64,000 nt of DNA from Acidovorax sp. SUPP3334 (GTDB lineage Bacteria > Pseudomonadota > Gammaproteobacteria > Burkholderiales > Burkholderiaceae_C): positions 54,033 through 118,032 of the forward strand of contig NZ_BQXQ01000013.1 of assembly GCF_030159055.1 (NCBI RefSeq). The letters run 5' to 3'. Made by a program: the position numbers and the translations under genes. This document shows positions 1 to 9,000 of the stretch, piece after piece. How positions within the stretch are numbered: the stretch's first letter is position 1; each line of letters opens with the position of its first letter. Under the pieces are notes generated by a model, which saw only the letters and a program-made list of their open reading frames with translations, did no database searches and was not told the DNA's origin.

Positions 1-1175
1 GAAGGGGCCTCGGGTGCGGTTTCGGTGGGTTCGAACCCTGGAATCAGCTCAAGCGGCAGATTCAGGCGCTGGCGCTTTTCGATCAGCCGCCAATGCGCTT
101 CGGTGCTGCCGCTCACGAAGCTCACGGCCGTGCCGGCTTCGCCCGCGCGGCCGGTGCGGCCGATGCGGTGCACATAGTCGGTGACGGAGCGGGGCAGGTC
201 GAAATTGACCACCACGGGCAACTGCGCGATGTCGATTCCGCGTGAAGCCAGGTCGGTCGTCACCACCACCTGCCAGCGATCGTCCTTGAACTCCTGCAGC
301 ACCTGCTTGCGCGCTCCCTGGCTCAACCCGCCGTGGAAGGGCGAGGCGAAGATGCCGGCTTGGTAGAGCTTTTCGGCGACATGCTCGGCCGCGTACTGCG
401 TGGCTACGAACACCAGCACCCGCGACCACTCATGGGTCTTAACCAAATGCCGCAGCAACTGCGTGCGCCGGCCCGGGTCCACCGCGATGGCCCGTTGCGC
501 GATGTCGGGCGTGGTCTCGGGTGTGTGGGCCACTTCGATGCGCACGGGTTCGCGCAGCAACCCGTCGGCCAGCGCCGCCACGGCCGGCGCGAAGGTGGCC
601 GAAAAAAGCAGGTTTTGCCGCTGGCCGGGCAGCAGCGCCAGCACGCGGTTCAGTTCGTCGGCAAAGCCCAGGTCGAGCAGGCGGTCGGCCTCGTCGAGCA
701 CCAGGGTCTGCACGGCGGACAGCGCCAGTGCGTTGTGGTCCACCAGGTCCAGCAGCCGGCCCGGCGTGGCCACGACGATGTCGGCCCCGCTGCGCAGGCC
801 CATCATCTGCGGATTGATCGATACGCCGCCGAACACCACCGCGACCGCCAGACGCTGGGGCAGCAGGTGTCGCGCCAGGTCGCGCATGACTTCGCCGACC
901 TGTTCCGCCAGCTCGCGGGTGGGCACCAGCACCAGTGCGCGAACGCGGCGTGCATCCCGGCCGGGCTGGGCCATGGCATGCGGCAGGCACTGCTGCAGCA
1001 GCGGCAGGGCGAAGGCGGCCGTCTTGCCCGAGCCCGTCTGCGCGCAGGCCCGCACGTCGGCACCGCTCAGCACGGCCGGAATGGCCTCGGCCTGGACCGC
1101 CGTGGGCGTGGTGAATCCCATCGCGTCGGCAGCGTGGGCAAGGGCGGGCGAGAGGCCGAGAGAGGCAAAAGGCAT
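1..1175 (-). CDS. rhlE: ATP-dependent DEAD-box RNA helicase, RhlE-like (partial)
   Basis: An ATP-dependent RNA helicase that remodels RNA duplexes, as RhlE-type enzymes do in ribosome assembly and mRNA turnover. The frame starts at the ATG complementary to 1173-1175 and stays open to the window edge, so the C-terminus is missing. Visible motifs in order are AQTGSGKT (motif I, about residue 45), PTREL (Ia), TPGRL (Ib), the DEAD box in VLDEADRLLDLGF, SAT (III), and in the second RecA domain VTTDLASRGID and HRIGRTGR. Upstream of the start the DNA is divergent from yciH. Assignment to RhlE rather than another DEAD-box paralogue is by overall resemblance only. Confidence 0.9.
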   Translation of the reverse strand, partial: MPFASLGLSPALAHAADAMGFTTPTAVQAEAIPAVLSGADVRACAQTGSGKTAAFALPLLQQCLPHAMAQPGRDARRVRALVLVPTRELAEQVGEVMRDLARHLLPQRLAVAVVFGGVSINPQMMGLRSGADIVVATPGRLLDLVDHNALALSAVQTLVLDEADRLLDLGFADELNRVLALLPGQRQNLLFSATFAPAVAALADGLLREPVRIEVAHTPETTPDIAQRAIAVDPGRRTQLLRHLVKTHEWSRVLVFVATQYAAEHVAEKLYQAGIFASPFHGGLSQGARKQVLQEFKDDRWQVVVTTDLASRGIDIAQLPVVVNFDLPRSVTDYVHRIGRTGRAGEAGTAVSFVSGSTEAHWRLIEKRQRLNLPLELIPGFEPTETAPEAP

Positions 1176-1402
1176 GGCAGGCGCGCATGGGAGCGCGTAA
1201 GAGAGCAACCCGCGATTGTGCCGCCCCAGGCCGGCACGCGGATAATTCGCGGTTTTTGCAGCCTCGTGATTGCTGCGCCAGGCAGACGCCGTTGGCCTGG
1301 CGAGCCTGCTGACCATTCATCGCCAGACGCCATGATTTCGATTGCTCCAACGCCCACTTTCACCTTCCAGCTCGCGGCGGTTGCCGTTTCCGGGGGGCTG
1401 CC

Positions 1403-1762
1403 ATGCGCTTGAGCGACCTGGGCGGGCTCGTCTACTCGACCGATGCGGGGCGCATGTGCCCGGGCTGCCGCAAACCCGCCGCGCAGTGCGAGTGCCGATC
1501 GGCCCGCCCGGCGCCGGCCGGCGACGGCATCGTGCGCGTTTCGCGGGAGACGAAAGGCCGGGGCGGCAAGGCGGTGACGCTGGTCAAAGGCATGGCGCTC
1601 GACGAGGCCGCGCTCGCGCTACTGGGCAAGCAGCTCAAGGCAGCGTGCGGCAGCGGCGGCACGGTGAAGGACGGCGTGATCGAGGTGCAGGGCGACCACG
1701 TGGACCGCGTGATGGAAGCGCTTCGCCAGCGGGGCCACACCGTCAAGCGGGCAGGGGGCTGA
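1403..1762 (+). CDS. yciH: SUI1/YciH-family translation initiation factor-like protein
   Basis: A 119-residue protein with an N-terminal stretch containing a CxxC...CxC cysteine cluster (CPGC near residue 20, CEC near residue 29) and a C-terminal SUI1/eIF1-like domain. The core GGKAVTLVKGMAL followed by LKAACGSGGTVKDG matches the family pattern in which a GK-rich loop precedes the conserved CGxGGTVK strand. Bacterial YciH is thought to influence start-codon selection fidelity. Its stop codon overlaps the start of the next gene by one base (TGATG), so the two are probably translated together. Confidence 0.88.
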   Translation: MRLSDLGGLVYSTDAGRMCPGCRKPAAQCECRSARPAPAGDGIVRVSRETKGRGGKAVTLVKGMALDEAALALLGKQLKAACGSGGTVKDGVIEVQGDHVDRVMEALRQRGHTVKRAGG

Positions 1763-2016
1763 TGGGCATGAACCCGGCCATGGACGTGGAGCAGCTGCAG
1801 CGCCTTCTGACGGTACAGATGCCGTATGGCAAATACAAAGGCCATGCCATCGCGGACCTGCCCGGCAATTACCTGAACTGGTTCGCCCGCGAAGGCTTTC
1901 CGCGCGGCGATCTGGGCCGGCTCCTGGCGCTGATGCACGAGATCGATCACAACGGCCTGTCGGCCCTGCTGGAGCCGCTGCGCGCTGGCAATCATCAGCC
2001 CGCTCGCCGCAGTTGA
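1762..2016 (+). CDS. Small DUF3820-type protein
   Basis: An 84-residue protein whose centre, around residues 18-45, carries the pattern MPYGKYKGHAIADLP followed by YLNWFAREGFP. This is the signature I recognise for the DUF3820 (putative quorum-sensing regulator) family, whose function is not established. The ATG overlaps the TGA of yciH by one base, which indicates coupled translation. The C-terminal half, with LLALMHEIDHNGLSALLEPL, looks helical. It has no signal peptide or membrane segment. Confidence 0.75.
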   Translation: MGMNPAMDVEQLQRLLTVQMPYGKYKGHAIADLPGNYLNWFAREGFPRGDLGRLLALMHEIDHNGLSALLEPLRAGNHQPARRS

Positions 2017-2043
2017 GCGGGCCGGACGCTGCCCGAGGCCCGC

Positions 2044-2703
2044 TCAGGCGCCTTCGTGCAACGCGTCGAGGGGCGGAGCCGCTCCATCTCTCAGCCACGC
2101 GGTGGCCGCATCCATCACGCAACGCGTCAACCGCGCAAGCCCGGCCTGCGCCGACCGCGGAAGCGCCCAGTACAGCGGCACGTCCAGCGCCGCGCCGGGG
2201 CACAGTTCCACCAGCGTGCCGTCGGCCAGCTGCCGCTTGATGAGCACGGTGGGGTGCATTCCCCAACCCATGCCGACCTCGCAACTGCGCAAGAAACCCT
2301 GGTTGGAAGGCATGAAATGCCGGGGCGGGTGCCGGCGCGAGGCGAGGCCCTGGCGCTGCAGCCATTGGTCCTGCAGCCGGTCGTTTCGGCCATAGACCAT
2401 CATGGGAGCGAGCGCTGCGGTCTCGGGCGTGACGCCATCACGAAAATAGCGCGCGACGAACTCCGGGCTGCCGACCGCCACGTAGTGCATGGCGCCCAGC
2501 GGCCAGATGTTGCAGCCCGCGATGCTGCCCGCGCTGGCCGTGACGGCGGCGATCACTTCGCCTTCGCGCAGCCGCTGGGCGGTGTGCTCCTGATCGTCGA
2601 TGCGAATGTCCAGCAGCTCGTTGCCACCTGCGGTAAAGGCCGTCATCGCGTCCATGAACCAGGTCGACAGCGAGTCGGCATTCACCGCCAGCTTCAACGT
2701 GGG
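2044..2703 (-). pseudogene. ArgP-like LysR regulator fragment lacking the DNA-binding domain
   Basis: The frame encodes the effector-binding half of an ArgP/IciA-type LysR regulator: LKLAVNADSLSTWF, then the regions RLREGEVIAAV and LGAMHYVAVGSPEFVARYF, and a tail ending near the stop at 2044. About 90 N-terminal residues, including the winged helix-turn-helix of the family, are absent. The open frame continues to an ATG at 2889 but the translation there is unlike any LysR N-terminus. The junction near 2700 abuts a piece of a different LysR gene. In the family ArgP controls lysine/arginine export genes. This copy should not bind DNA as written. Confidence 0.7.
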
Positions 2704-2876
2704 CGCCGTGCGGCGACCAAGGTGCCTCCATCGTTGGAGATGAGCGGCCCTTGCACTTCCACCTCGAACTCGCGCCCGTTCTGCGTGTATTCCCAGCGGT
2801 AGAGGTTGCCGCACAGCCGCACACCCAGGCTGGCTTCCAGCTTGCGGACCGTCAACTTCACACCCCAAAGGAACAT
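2694..2876 (-). pseudogene. Chimeric remnant of a second LysR-type regulator
   Basis: A 60-codon frame in which VRKLEASLGVRL, the typical end of a LysR helix-turn-helix, runs directly into YRWEYTQNGREFEVEVQGPL, typical of the middle of a LysR effector-binding domain. Around 150 residues that should separate them are missing, and what follows runs into the ArgP fragment. It is divergent from the dehydrogenase at 2880, the usual layout for a LysR gene and its target, so it was probably the local regulator before deletion. The reading is by pattern recognition, without alignment. Confidence 0.6.
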
Positions 2877-2879
2877 CCC

Positions 2880-3815
2880 ATGAGCTCACTGACAGGCAAG
2901 GTCGCGATCGTCACCGGTTCGTCCAAAGGCATCGGCGCGGGAATCGCCGAGCGGCTGGCGGCGGACGGCGCGGCCGTCGTCGTGAACTACGCCACCAGCG
3001 CGGACGGTGCGGACGCCGTCGTGCGCCGCATCGTTGCCGCGGGAGGCCGTGCCGTCGCGGCGCAGGCCGACCTCTCGCAACCCTCGCAGATCCAGCCATT
3101 GATCGACGCCGCGCTGGCGAACTTCGGGCGGCTGGACATCCTGGTGAACAACGCCGGCATCTACCGCATGGACTCGCTGGACACCGTGACGGCGGACAGC
3201 ATCGACGCGCATTTCACGCTCAACGTGCGAGGCCTGTTGCTCACCACGCAGGCCGTAGCGCGCGTGCTGAAAGAAGGCGGCGTCGTGGTCAACATCAGTT
3301 CGGGCCTGGCCAAGAGCCCGTATCCCGTGGTGCATGCCTATGCATCCACGAAGGGCGCCGTCGATACGCTGACGCGTTCGCTGGCCATCGAACTCGGGCC
3401 GCGCAAGATTCGCGTGGTGGGCATCGCCCCGGGCTTCGTGAAGACGGAAGGCAGCGCCGATGCCCCCCAGGCAATGATCGACATGCTGGTCGGCAAGACA
3501 CCGCTCGGCCGTCACGGTTTCCATGACAAACGATGGCCGTCCGCCAACGAGGCGGCCCGCATCGCCCTCGTGCAGGGCGTGCGGGCCGGCAATGCCACGG
3601 TGGCCCGTGTTCAGAACGCGGGAACGACGGCGCCCTGGTATTTGTCCTGGATGAATTTCTTGACCTTGGGTGTGTGCAGTGCCTTCACCAGTTTTTGGAT
3701 GCTGGGGTCGTTGGCACGGTCGGCGCGAGCCGCCACGAGGTTGGTGTACGGCGAATCGGCGCCTTCGATGAAGAGCGCGTCCTTCGTCGGATTGAGCTTG
3801 GCCTCGATGGCGTAG
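2880..3815 (+). pseudogene. Short-chain dehydrogenase/reductase, C-terminus lost
   Basis: A classical SDR starting at ATG 2880 behind an AAAGGA ribosome site. It has the cofactor motif TGSSKGIGAGIA (about residues 12-23), NNAG near residue 88, a catalytic Ser in NISSGLA, YASTKGA (Tyr and Lys of YxxxK) and PGFVKTE. After TPLGRHG, at about 3520, the expected ending of the family is replaced by unrelated codons that read through into the antisense of the metQ remnant and stop at 3815. The catalytic tetrad region is intact but the final helix and strand are not, so activity is doubtful. Type-specific substrate cannot be told. Confidence 0.7.
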
Positions 3816-4108
3816 TTGGTGTTGATCAGGGCCAGGTCCACATCCTGCAGCGCGCGGGGCAGCAAGGCGGCTTCGAGTTCGCGGAACTTCAGCTTCTTCG
3901 GGTTCTTGGCGATGTCGATCGGCGTGGCGGTGATGTTCTTCGGATCCTTCAGCTCGATCAGTCCTTGCTTTTGCAGCAGGTTCAGCGCGCGCCCTGCGCC
4001 TTGAGCTGTGGTTTGACGAAGTTGAGGATCTCGGCGTGCGGCACCGCCGTGGCGGCGACCTTCAGCACGGCATCGGCGGCGTGGGCGCCCAGGGCGAATG
4101 CAGCCGGT
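3611..4108 (-). pseudogene. metQ: Methionine-binding lipoprotein MetQ remnant with internal deletion and frameshift
   Basis: Reading leftwards from serB, the tail of a signal peptide (AAFALGAHA) is followed by VLKVAATAVPHAEILNFVKP. After LKAQG the sequence jumps to GRALNLLQKQGLIELKDP in a different frame (near 3993-4000). The rest, down to the stop at 3611, matches the NLPA/MetQ C-terminus (INTNYAIEAKLNP, SPYTNLVAAR). Roughly 80-90 codons of the middle of the family are missing, and the start codon and lipobox are gone. MetQ is the substrate receptor of the MetNIQ methionine importer. No metN or metI lies nearby. Confidence 0.8.
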
Positions 4109-4834
4109 TCAGCGCAGCACTTCCAGCAACCGGTCCAGCCCGCCTTCGTTGATCGCCACGTTGGCCTGCGCGCGCACCGTCGGCTTGGCGTGGTAGGCCA
4201 CCGACAGCCCCGCCACCCCCATCATCGGCAGGTCGTTGGCGCCGTCGCCCACGGCGATGGTTTGCGAGGGAGAAATCCCCATCAGCGAAGCCACTTCCAG
4301 CAGCGTGCGGCGCTTTTCCGCGCCGTCGCAGATGTCGCCCCAGGGCTGATCCACCATGCGGCCGGTGAGTTGGCCGCCTTCCGCCTCCAGCACGTTGGCC
4401 CGCGACAGGTCGATGCCCAGGCCCGCGCGCACGCGGTCGGAAAAGAAGGTGAACCCGCCCGAGACCAGCAGCGTCGTCAGCCCGGCGGCCTTGGCGGCGG
4501 TGATGAGCGTCTGTGCGCCAGGGTTGAAGCGCAGGCGTTCGGTGAAGACGCGCTCCAGATGGCCCATTTCCACGCCGCGCAGCAGGGCCACGCGCTGGCG
4601 CAGGCTTTCCTTGTAATCGGTGATCAGCCCCTGCATGGCGGCTTCGGTGATGGCGGCCACCTCGGCCTTACGGCCTGCGGCGTCGGCGATCTCGTCCACG
4701 CATTCGATGTTGATGAGCGTCGAGTCCATGTCGAACGCGATCAGTTTGTAGTCCGACAGGGATTGCGGGACGGTCAGGCCTTGAACGACAAGGCCTGGAG
4801 CGAATTCGGTGGCGGCACGCTGGGACATGGGCAT
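4109..4834 (-). CDS. serB: Phosphoserine phosphatase SerB
   Basis: Catalyses the last step of serine synthesis, hydrolysis of O-phosphoserine in the cytoplasm. It is an HAD-family enzyme with the nucleophile motif DMDST (Asp35/Asp37 from the ATG at 4834), a Ser in LVSGGFTFF (motif II), a Lys in the EKRRTLLE region (motif III) and VGDGANDLPMM (motif IV). At 241 residues it resembles the short SerB form without an N-terminal ACT domain. A second in-frame ATG at 4828 is equally possible and neither has a clear Shine-Dalgarno. Its 3' end directly abuts the metQ remnant. Confidence 0.93.
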   Translation of the reverse strand: MPMSQRAATEFAPGLVVQGLTVPQSLSDYKLIAFDMDSTLINIECVDEIADAAGRKAEVAAITEAAMQGLITDYKESLRQRVALLRGVEMGHLERVFTERLRFNPGAQTLITAAKAAGLTTLLVSGGFTFFSDRVRAGLGIDLSRANVLEAEGGQLTGRMVDQPWGDICDGAEKRRTLLEVASLMGISPSQTIAVGDGANDLPMMGVAGLSVAYHAKPTVRAQANVAINEGGLDRLLEVLR

Positions 4835-4960
4835 TGAAAAGCAAAGGAAAGAACGAAGAAAGGGAGGCGAAGGGAGCCAGCAGACCCGCCCGCCGCGCGC
4901 GGCCATGGCCGGGGCGCAGGGGGATTATCCCCAGCTCCCGTGCTGCCCCGGGCGCCGGCC

Positions 4961-5833
4961 TCACTGAGGCGTCAGTCCGGCCGCCTTCACCAGCTCGGCG
5001 TGCAGCTTCGTTTCCGCCGCGATGCCGTCCTGCAGTTGCCGGGTGGTGCCCGGCGCTACTTCGATGCCGTTGGCCGCCAGCTTGGCTTGCGTTTCGCCGG
5101 TCAGGGCGGCGTGGGCCGCGCCGCGCAGCCGGTCGATGATGGGCTGCGGCGTTTTGGCCGGCGCCAGCAGGCCGACCCAGGCGGAGAGTTCCATCTGCGG
5201 CACGCCGCTTTCCGCCATGGTCGGCACCTGCGGCAGCACCGCCGAACGCTGCGCGCTCATCAGCGCCAGCGCATGCAGCTTGCCCGACTGGATGTGCGGC
5301 AGCGCTTCCGGCAGCACCGCGAACATCAGGTCCACATTGCCGGCCAGCGTGTCGTTGATGGCCGGCGCGCCGCCTTTGTACGGCACATGCAGCATGCTCG
5401 ATTGCGTGCGGGTGCCGAACATCAGCGCCGCCAGGTGCTGCGGGCTGCCGTCGCCCGACGATGCGTAGGTCAACCGGCCCGGCACGGCGCGTGCGGCCTG
5501 CAGCACGGCGGCCACGGTGGGGTATTTCTGCGCATCGCGGGCCACCAGCACCATGGGCTGGTTCACCAGCTTGGTGATGGGCACGAAGTCGGCCTGCGGG
5601 TCGTAAGGCAGCGTCTTGAAGATGCTTTGGTTGGTGGTCAGGAACGAAGCGGGCGACACCATGAGCGTGTAGCCATCCGGCGCGGCGCGCGCCACCATCG
5701 GCGTGCCGATCTGGCCGGACGCACCGGCCTTGTTGTCCACCACGAAGGGCTGGCCCAGTTCGGCCGCCATCTTCTGGCTCACCATGCGCGCGATCATGTC
5801 GGCGCTGCCGCCCGCCGGCAGCGCGACGATCAC
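4961..5833 (-). CDS. Bug-type tripartite tricarboxylate receptor, signal peptide missing
   Basis: A periplasmic solute-receptor fold of the Bug/TctC family: LPAGGSADMIAR at the start, GKLHALALMS, LTYASSGDGSPQH, and the conserved HVPYKGGAPAINDTLAG. The mature domain (GTYPDRPVKV just upstream of the first usable start codon, a GTG at 5831-5833) is complete, but there is no in-frame start followed by a hydrophobic leader. Upstream of 5833 the frame gives GPRHWPWTGAGIAWG and no hydrophobic run. An interspersed repeat sits at 5921-5978. Without a leader the product would stay in the cytoplasm, so this is probably a decaying gene. Confidence 0.72.
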   Translation of the reverse strand: MIVALPAGGSADMIARMVSQKMAAELGQPFVVDNKAGASGQIGTPMVARAAPDGYTLMVSPASFLTTNQSIFKTLPYDPQADFVPITKLVNQPMVLVARDAQKYPTVAAVLQAARAVPGRLTYASSGDGSPQHLAALMFGTRTQSSMLHVPYKGGAPAINDTLAGNVDLMFAVLPEALPHIQSGKLHALALMSAQRSAVLPQVPTMAESGVPQMELSAWVGLLAPAKTPQPIIDRLRGAAHAALTGETQAKLAANGIEVAPGTTRQLQDGIAAETKLHAELVKAAGLTPQ

Positions 5834-5920
5834 CTTGACGGGCCGGTCGGGATAGGTGCCCCAAGCAATTCCTGCACCCGTCCACGGCCAGTGGCGCGGG
5901 CCGCCATGCGCTCAACATCT

Positions 5921-5978
5921 GATTGCTATTATTTTGATAGCTATGTGCCCTAGTGCTTATTGCGCTGGAGGCCTATTC
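5921..5978 (+). repeat. Interspersed ATAGC-N20-GCGCTGG repeat, copy 1
   Basis: ATAGC at 5937-5941 is followed after exactly 20 bases by GCGCTGGAGGCC at 5962. Four other copies in the window keep the same two blocks and the same 20-base gap. This one lies between the 5' end of the truncated Bug receptor and the 3' end of mfd. Confidence 0.8.
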
Positions 5979-6078
5979 GATGCATATCTCCGTCTGGGCT
6001 GCAGGCAGCGCGGGCCCCGAGCCGCCGTCCGCCCACGGCAGCGGCCACGGCATGCCATCGCGCAACGCCGTCGAGCGG

Positions 6079-9000
6079 TCAGGCCGTCGCGCCCTGCGCC
6101 AGCGGCTGTCCCAGGCTGCGCAGCACATCGCGCACCATCTGCACCCGGTCCTTGACCTCGGGCAGTTCGCGTTCGATGCGCAGCTTTTCGTTGCCCGCCA
6201 GCTTGATGTGCTTGTTCTTCTGGATCAGGTGAATGATGTTCATCGGATCGATCGGCGGCTTGGGCTTGAACGTGATGTGGATCACGCCCGGCGCCGCATC
6301 CACCTTCACCACGCCGTAGGGCCTGCTTAAGGCACGCAGGCGGTGCACGTCGATCAGCGTCTGGGCCTGCGGCGGCAGCTTGCCGAAGCGGTCCACGATC
6401 TCTTCCAGCAGGCTGTCGATCTGGTCGGTGCTCTTGGCGGTGGCGAGCTTCTTGTAGAACGACAGGCGCAGGTGCACGTCGCCGCAGTAGTCGCTGGGCA
6501 GCAGCGCCGGCGCGTGCAGGTTGATGTCGGTGGTGACGGACAGCGGTGCCAGCAGGTCGGGCTCCTGGCCCGCCTTGAGCGAGCGCACTGCCTCCGACAG
6601 CATCTCGTTGTAGAGCTGAAAGCCCACCTCCAGCATGTTGCCGCTCTGGTTTTCGCCCAGCACCTCGCCCGCGCCGCGGATCTCCAGGTCGTGCATGGCG
6701 AGATAGAAGCCGCTGCCCAGCTCTTCCATCTGCTGGATGGCATCGAGCCGCTGGGCGGCATGCTTGGTCAGTCCCTCGATGTCCGGCACCATCAGGTACG
6801 CATACGCTTGGTGGTGGCTGCGGCCCACCCGGCCGCGCAGCTGGTGCAGCTGCGCCAGGCCGAACTTGTCGGCTCGACTCATGATGATGGTGTTGGCCGT
6901 GGGCACGTCGATACCGGTCTCGATGATGGTCGAGCACAGCAGGATGTTGTAGCGCTGCGCCACGAAATCGCGCATGACCTTTTCCAGCTCGCGCTCGGGC
7001 ATCTGGCCATGGGCCACGGCGATCCGGGCCTCGGGCAATATCTCTTCCAGCTTCTGGCGCCGGTTCTCGATGGTCTCCACCTCGTTGTGCAGGAAGTAGC
7101 ACTGCCCGCCGCGCTTCAATTCGCGCAGCACGGCCTCGCGGATCACGCCCGTGCCTTCGTTGCGCACGAAGGTCTTGATGGCCAGGCGCCGCTGGGGCGC
7201 GGTGGCGATCACCGACAGGTCGCGCAGCCCTTCCAGCGCCATGCCCAGCGTGCGCGGGATGGGTGTGGCGGTGAGGGTGAGCACGTCCACCTCGGCGCGC
7301 AGGGCCTTCATCTGCTCCTTGTGGCGCACCCCGAAGCGGTGCTCTTCATCGATGATGAGCAGGCCCAGGTTGTGGAACTTGGTGGATTCGGAGAGCAGCT
7401 TGTGCGTGCCCACCACGATGTCCACCGTGCCGTCGCCGATGCCCTTGATCGCGGACGTGATCTCCTTGCCCGAGCGAAAGCGCGATACCTCCGCCACTTT
7501 CACCGGCCATTTGCTGAAGCGATCCACCAGTGTCTGGAAATGCTGCTCGGCCAGCAGCGTGGTGGGCGCGAGAAACGCCACCTGCTTGCCGCCCGTGACG
7601 GCCACGAATGCGGCGCGCAGGGCCACCTCGGTCTTGCCGAAGCCCACGTCCCCGCAGACCAGCCGGTCCATGGGGCGGGGCGAGATCATGTCCTGGATCA
7701 CCGCGTGGATGGCGGCGTTCTGGTCGGCGGTTTCCTCGAAGCCGAAGTCGTTGGCGAATTGCTCGTAGTCCTGCGGGCTGTAGCGGAAGGCATGGCCCTC
7801 GCGCGCCGCGCGCCGCGCATAGATGTTGAGCAGCTCGGCGGCCGAGTCGCGCACCTGCTCGGCCGCCTTGCGCTTGGCCTTTTCCCACTGGCCGCTGCCC
7901 AGCTTGTGCAGCGGGGCCTCGTCGGCGCTCACGCCGGTGTAGCGGCTGATGAGCTGCAACTGGCTCACCGGCACGTAGAGCACGGCCTTGTCGGCGTATT
8001 CGAGGTGCAGGAACTCCTGCAGTGCGGGCGATCCGTCGGCGTTCTTCTGGCCCACGTCCATGTTGATGAGCCCGTGGTAGCGGCCGATGCCGTGCGCGCT
8101 GTGCACCACCGGGTCGCCCACGTTGAGCTCCGAGAGGTCCTTGATCAGCGCCTCGACATCGCTCACCTGCTCCTGCTTCTTGCGCCGGCGCGTGGTGGCG
8201 CCCGCTGCGAACAGCTCGGTTTCGGTGACGAAATCGACGCCATCCTCGATCCAGCTGAACCCCGTCGCCAGGCCCGCCGTGGCAATGCCCACCTTCTCTT
8301 CAGGCGTGGCCTGGAACTCGGCCAGCGAGTCGAAGGCCGGCGGGTTCAGCTGAGAGGCGCGCAGAAAATCCAGCAGGCTCTCGCGCCGGCCGGCGCTCTC
8401 GGCCAGCAGCAGCACACGGTGCTGGGTATTGCGGATGTGCGCATGCAGGCGCGCCAGGGGGTCTTCGGCGCCGCGCGTCACCGACAGGTCGCCCAGCTTC
8501 TGGAACTGGGCGTTGTCCGCGATGTCCTGCACACCCGGCCGCAGCGCGAGCTGCGGATGGGCGTTGGCACGGGAATAGAACTGCTCGGTGGTCAGAAACA
8601 GCGATTCGGGGGGAAGGGCCGGGCGGTCCGGGTCGCCCTGCACCAGGCGGTAGCGGTCCTTGGTGTCCTGCCAGAAGCGCTGGAAGGCGGGCTCCAGATC
8701 GCCGTGCATCACCACGGTGGCCTCGTCTCCAAGATAGTCGAACACCGTGGCCGTCTCGTCGAAGAACAGCGGCAGGTAGTACTCGATTCCGGCCGTGGCC
8801 ACGCCGTTGCCCATGTCCTTGTAGATGCGGCTCTTGGTCGGGTCGCCCTCCAGCATCTCGCGCCAGCGGCTGCGGAATTTGGCCCGCGCCTCGTCGTCCA
8901 TCGGAAACTCGCGCCCCGGCAGCAGGCGCACTTCGGGCACCGGGTACAGGCTGCGCTGGCTGTCCGGATCGAACGTGCGGATGCTGTCGATCTCGTCGTC

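Noticed and set aside
5957..7102. A 381-codon frame on the minus strand overlapping mfd
   Set aside because: It is a frame-shifted shadow of the mfd C-terminus.
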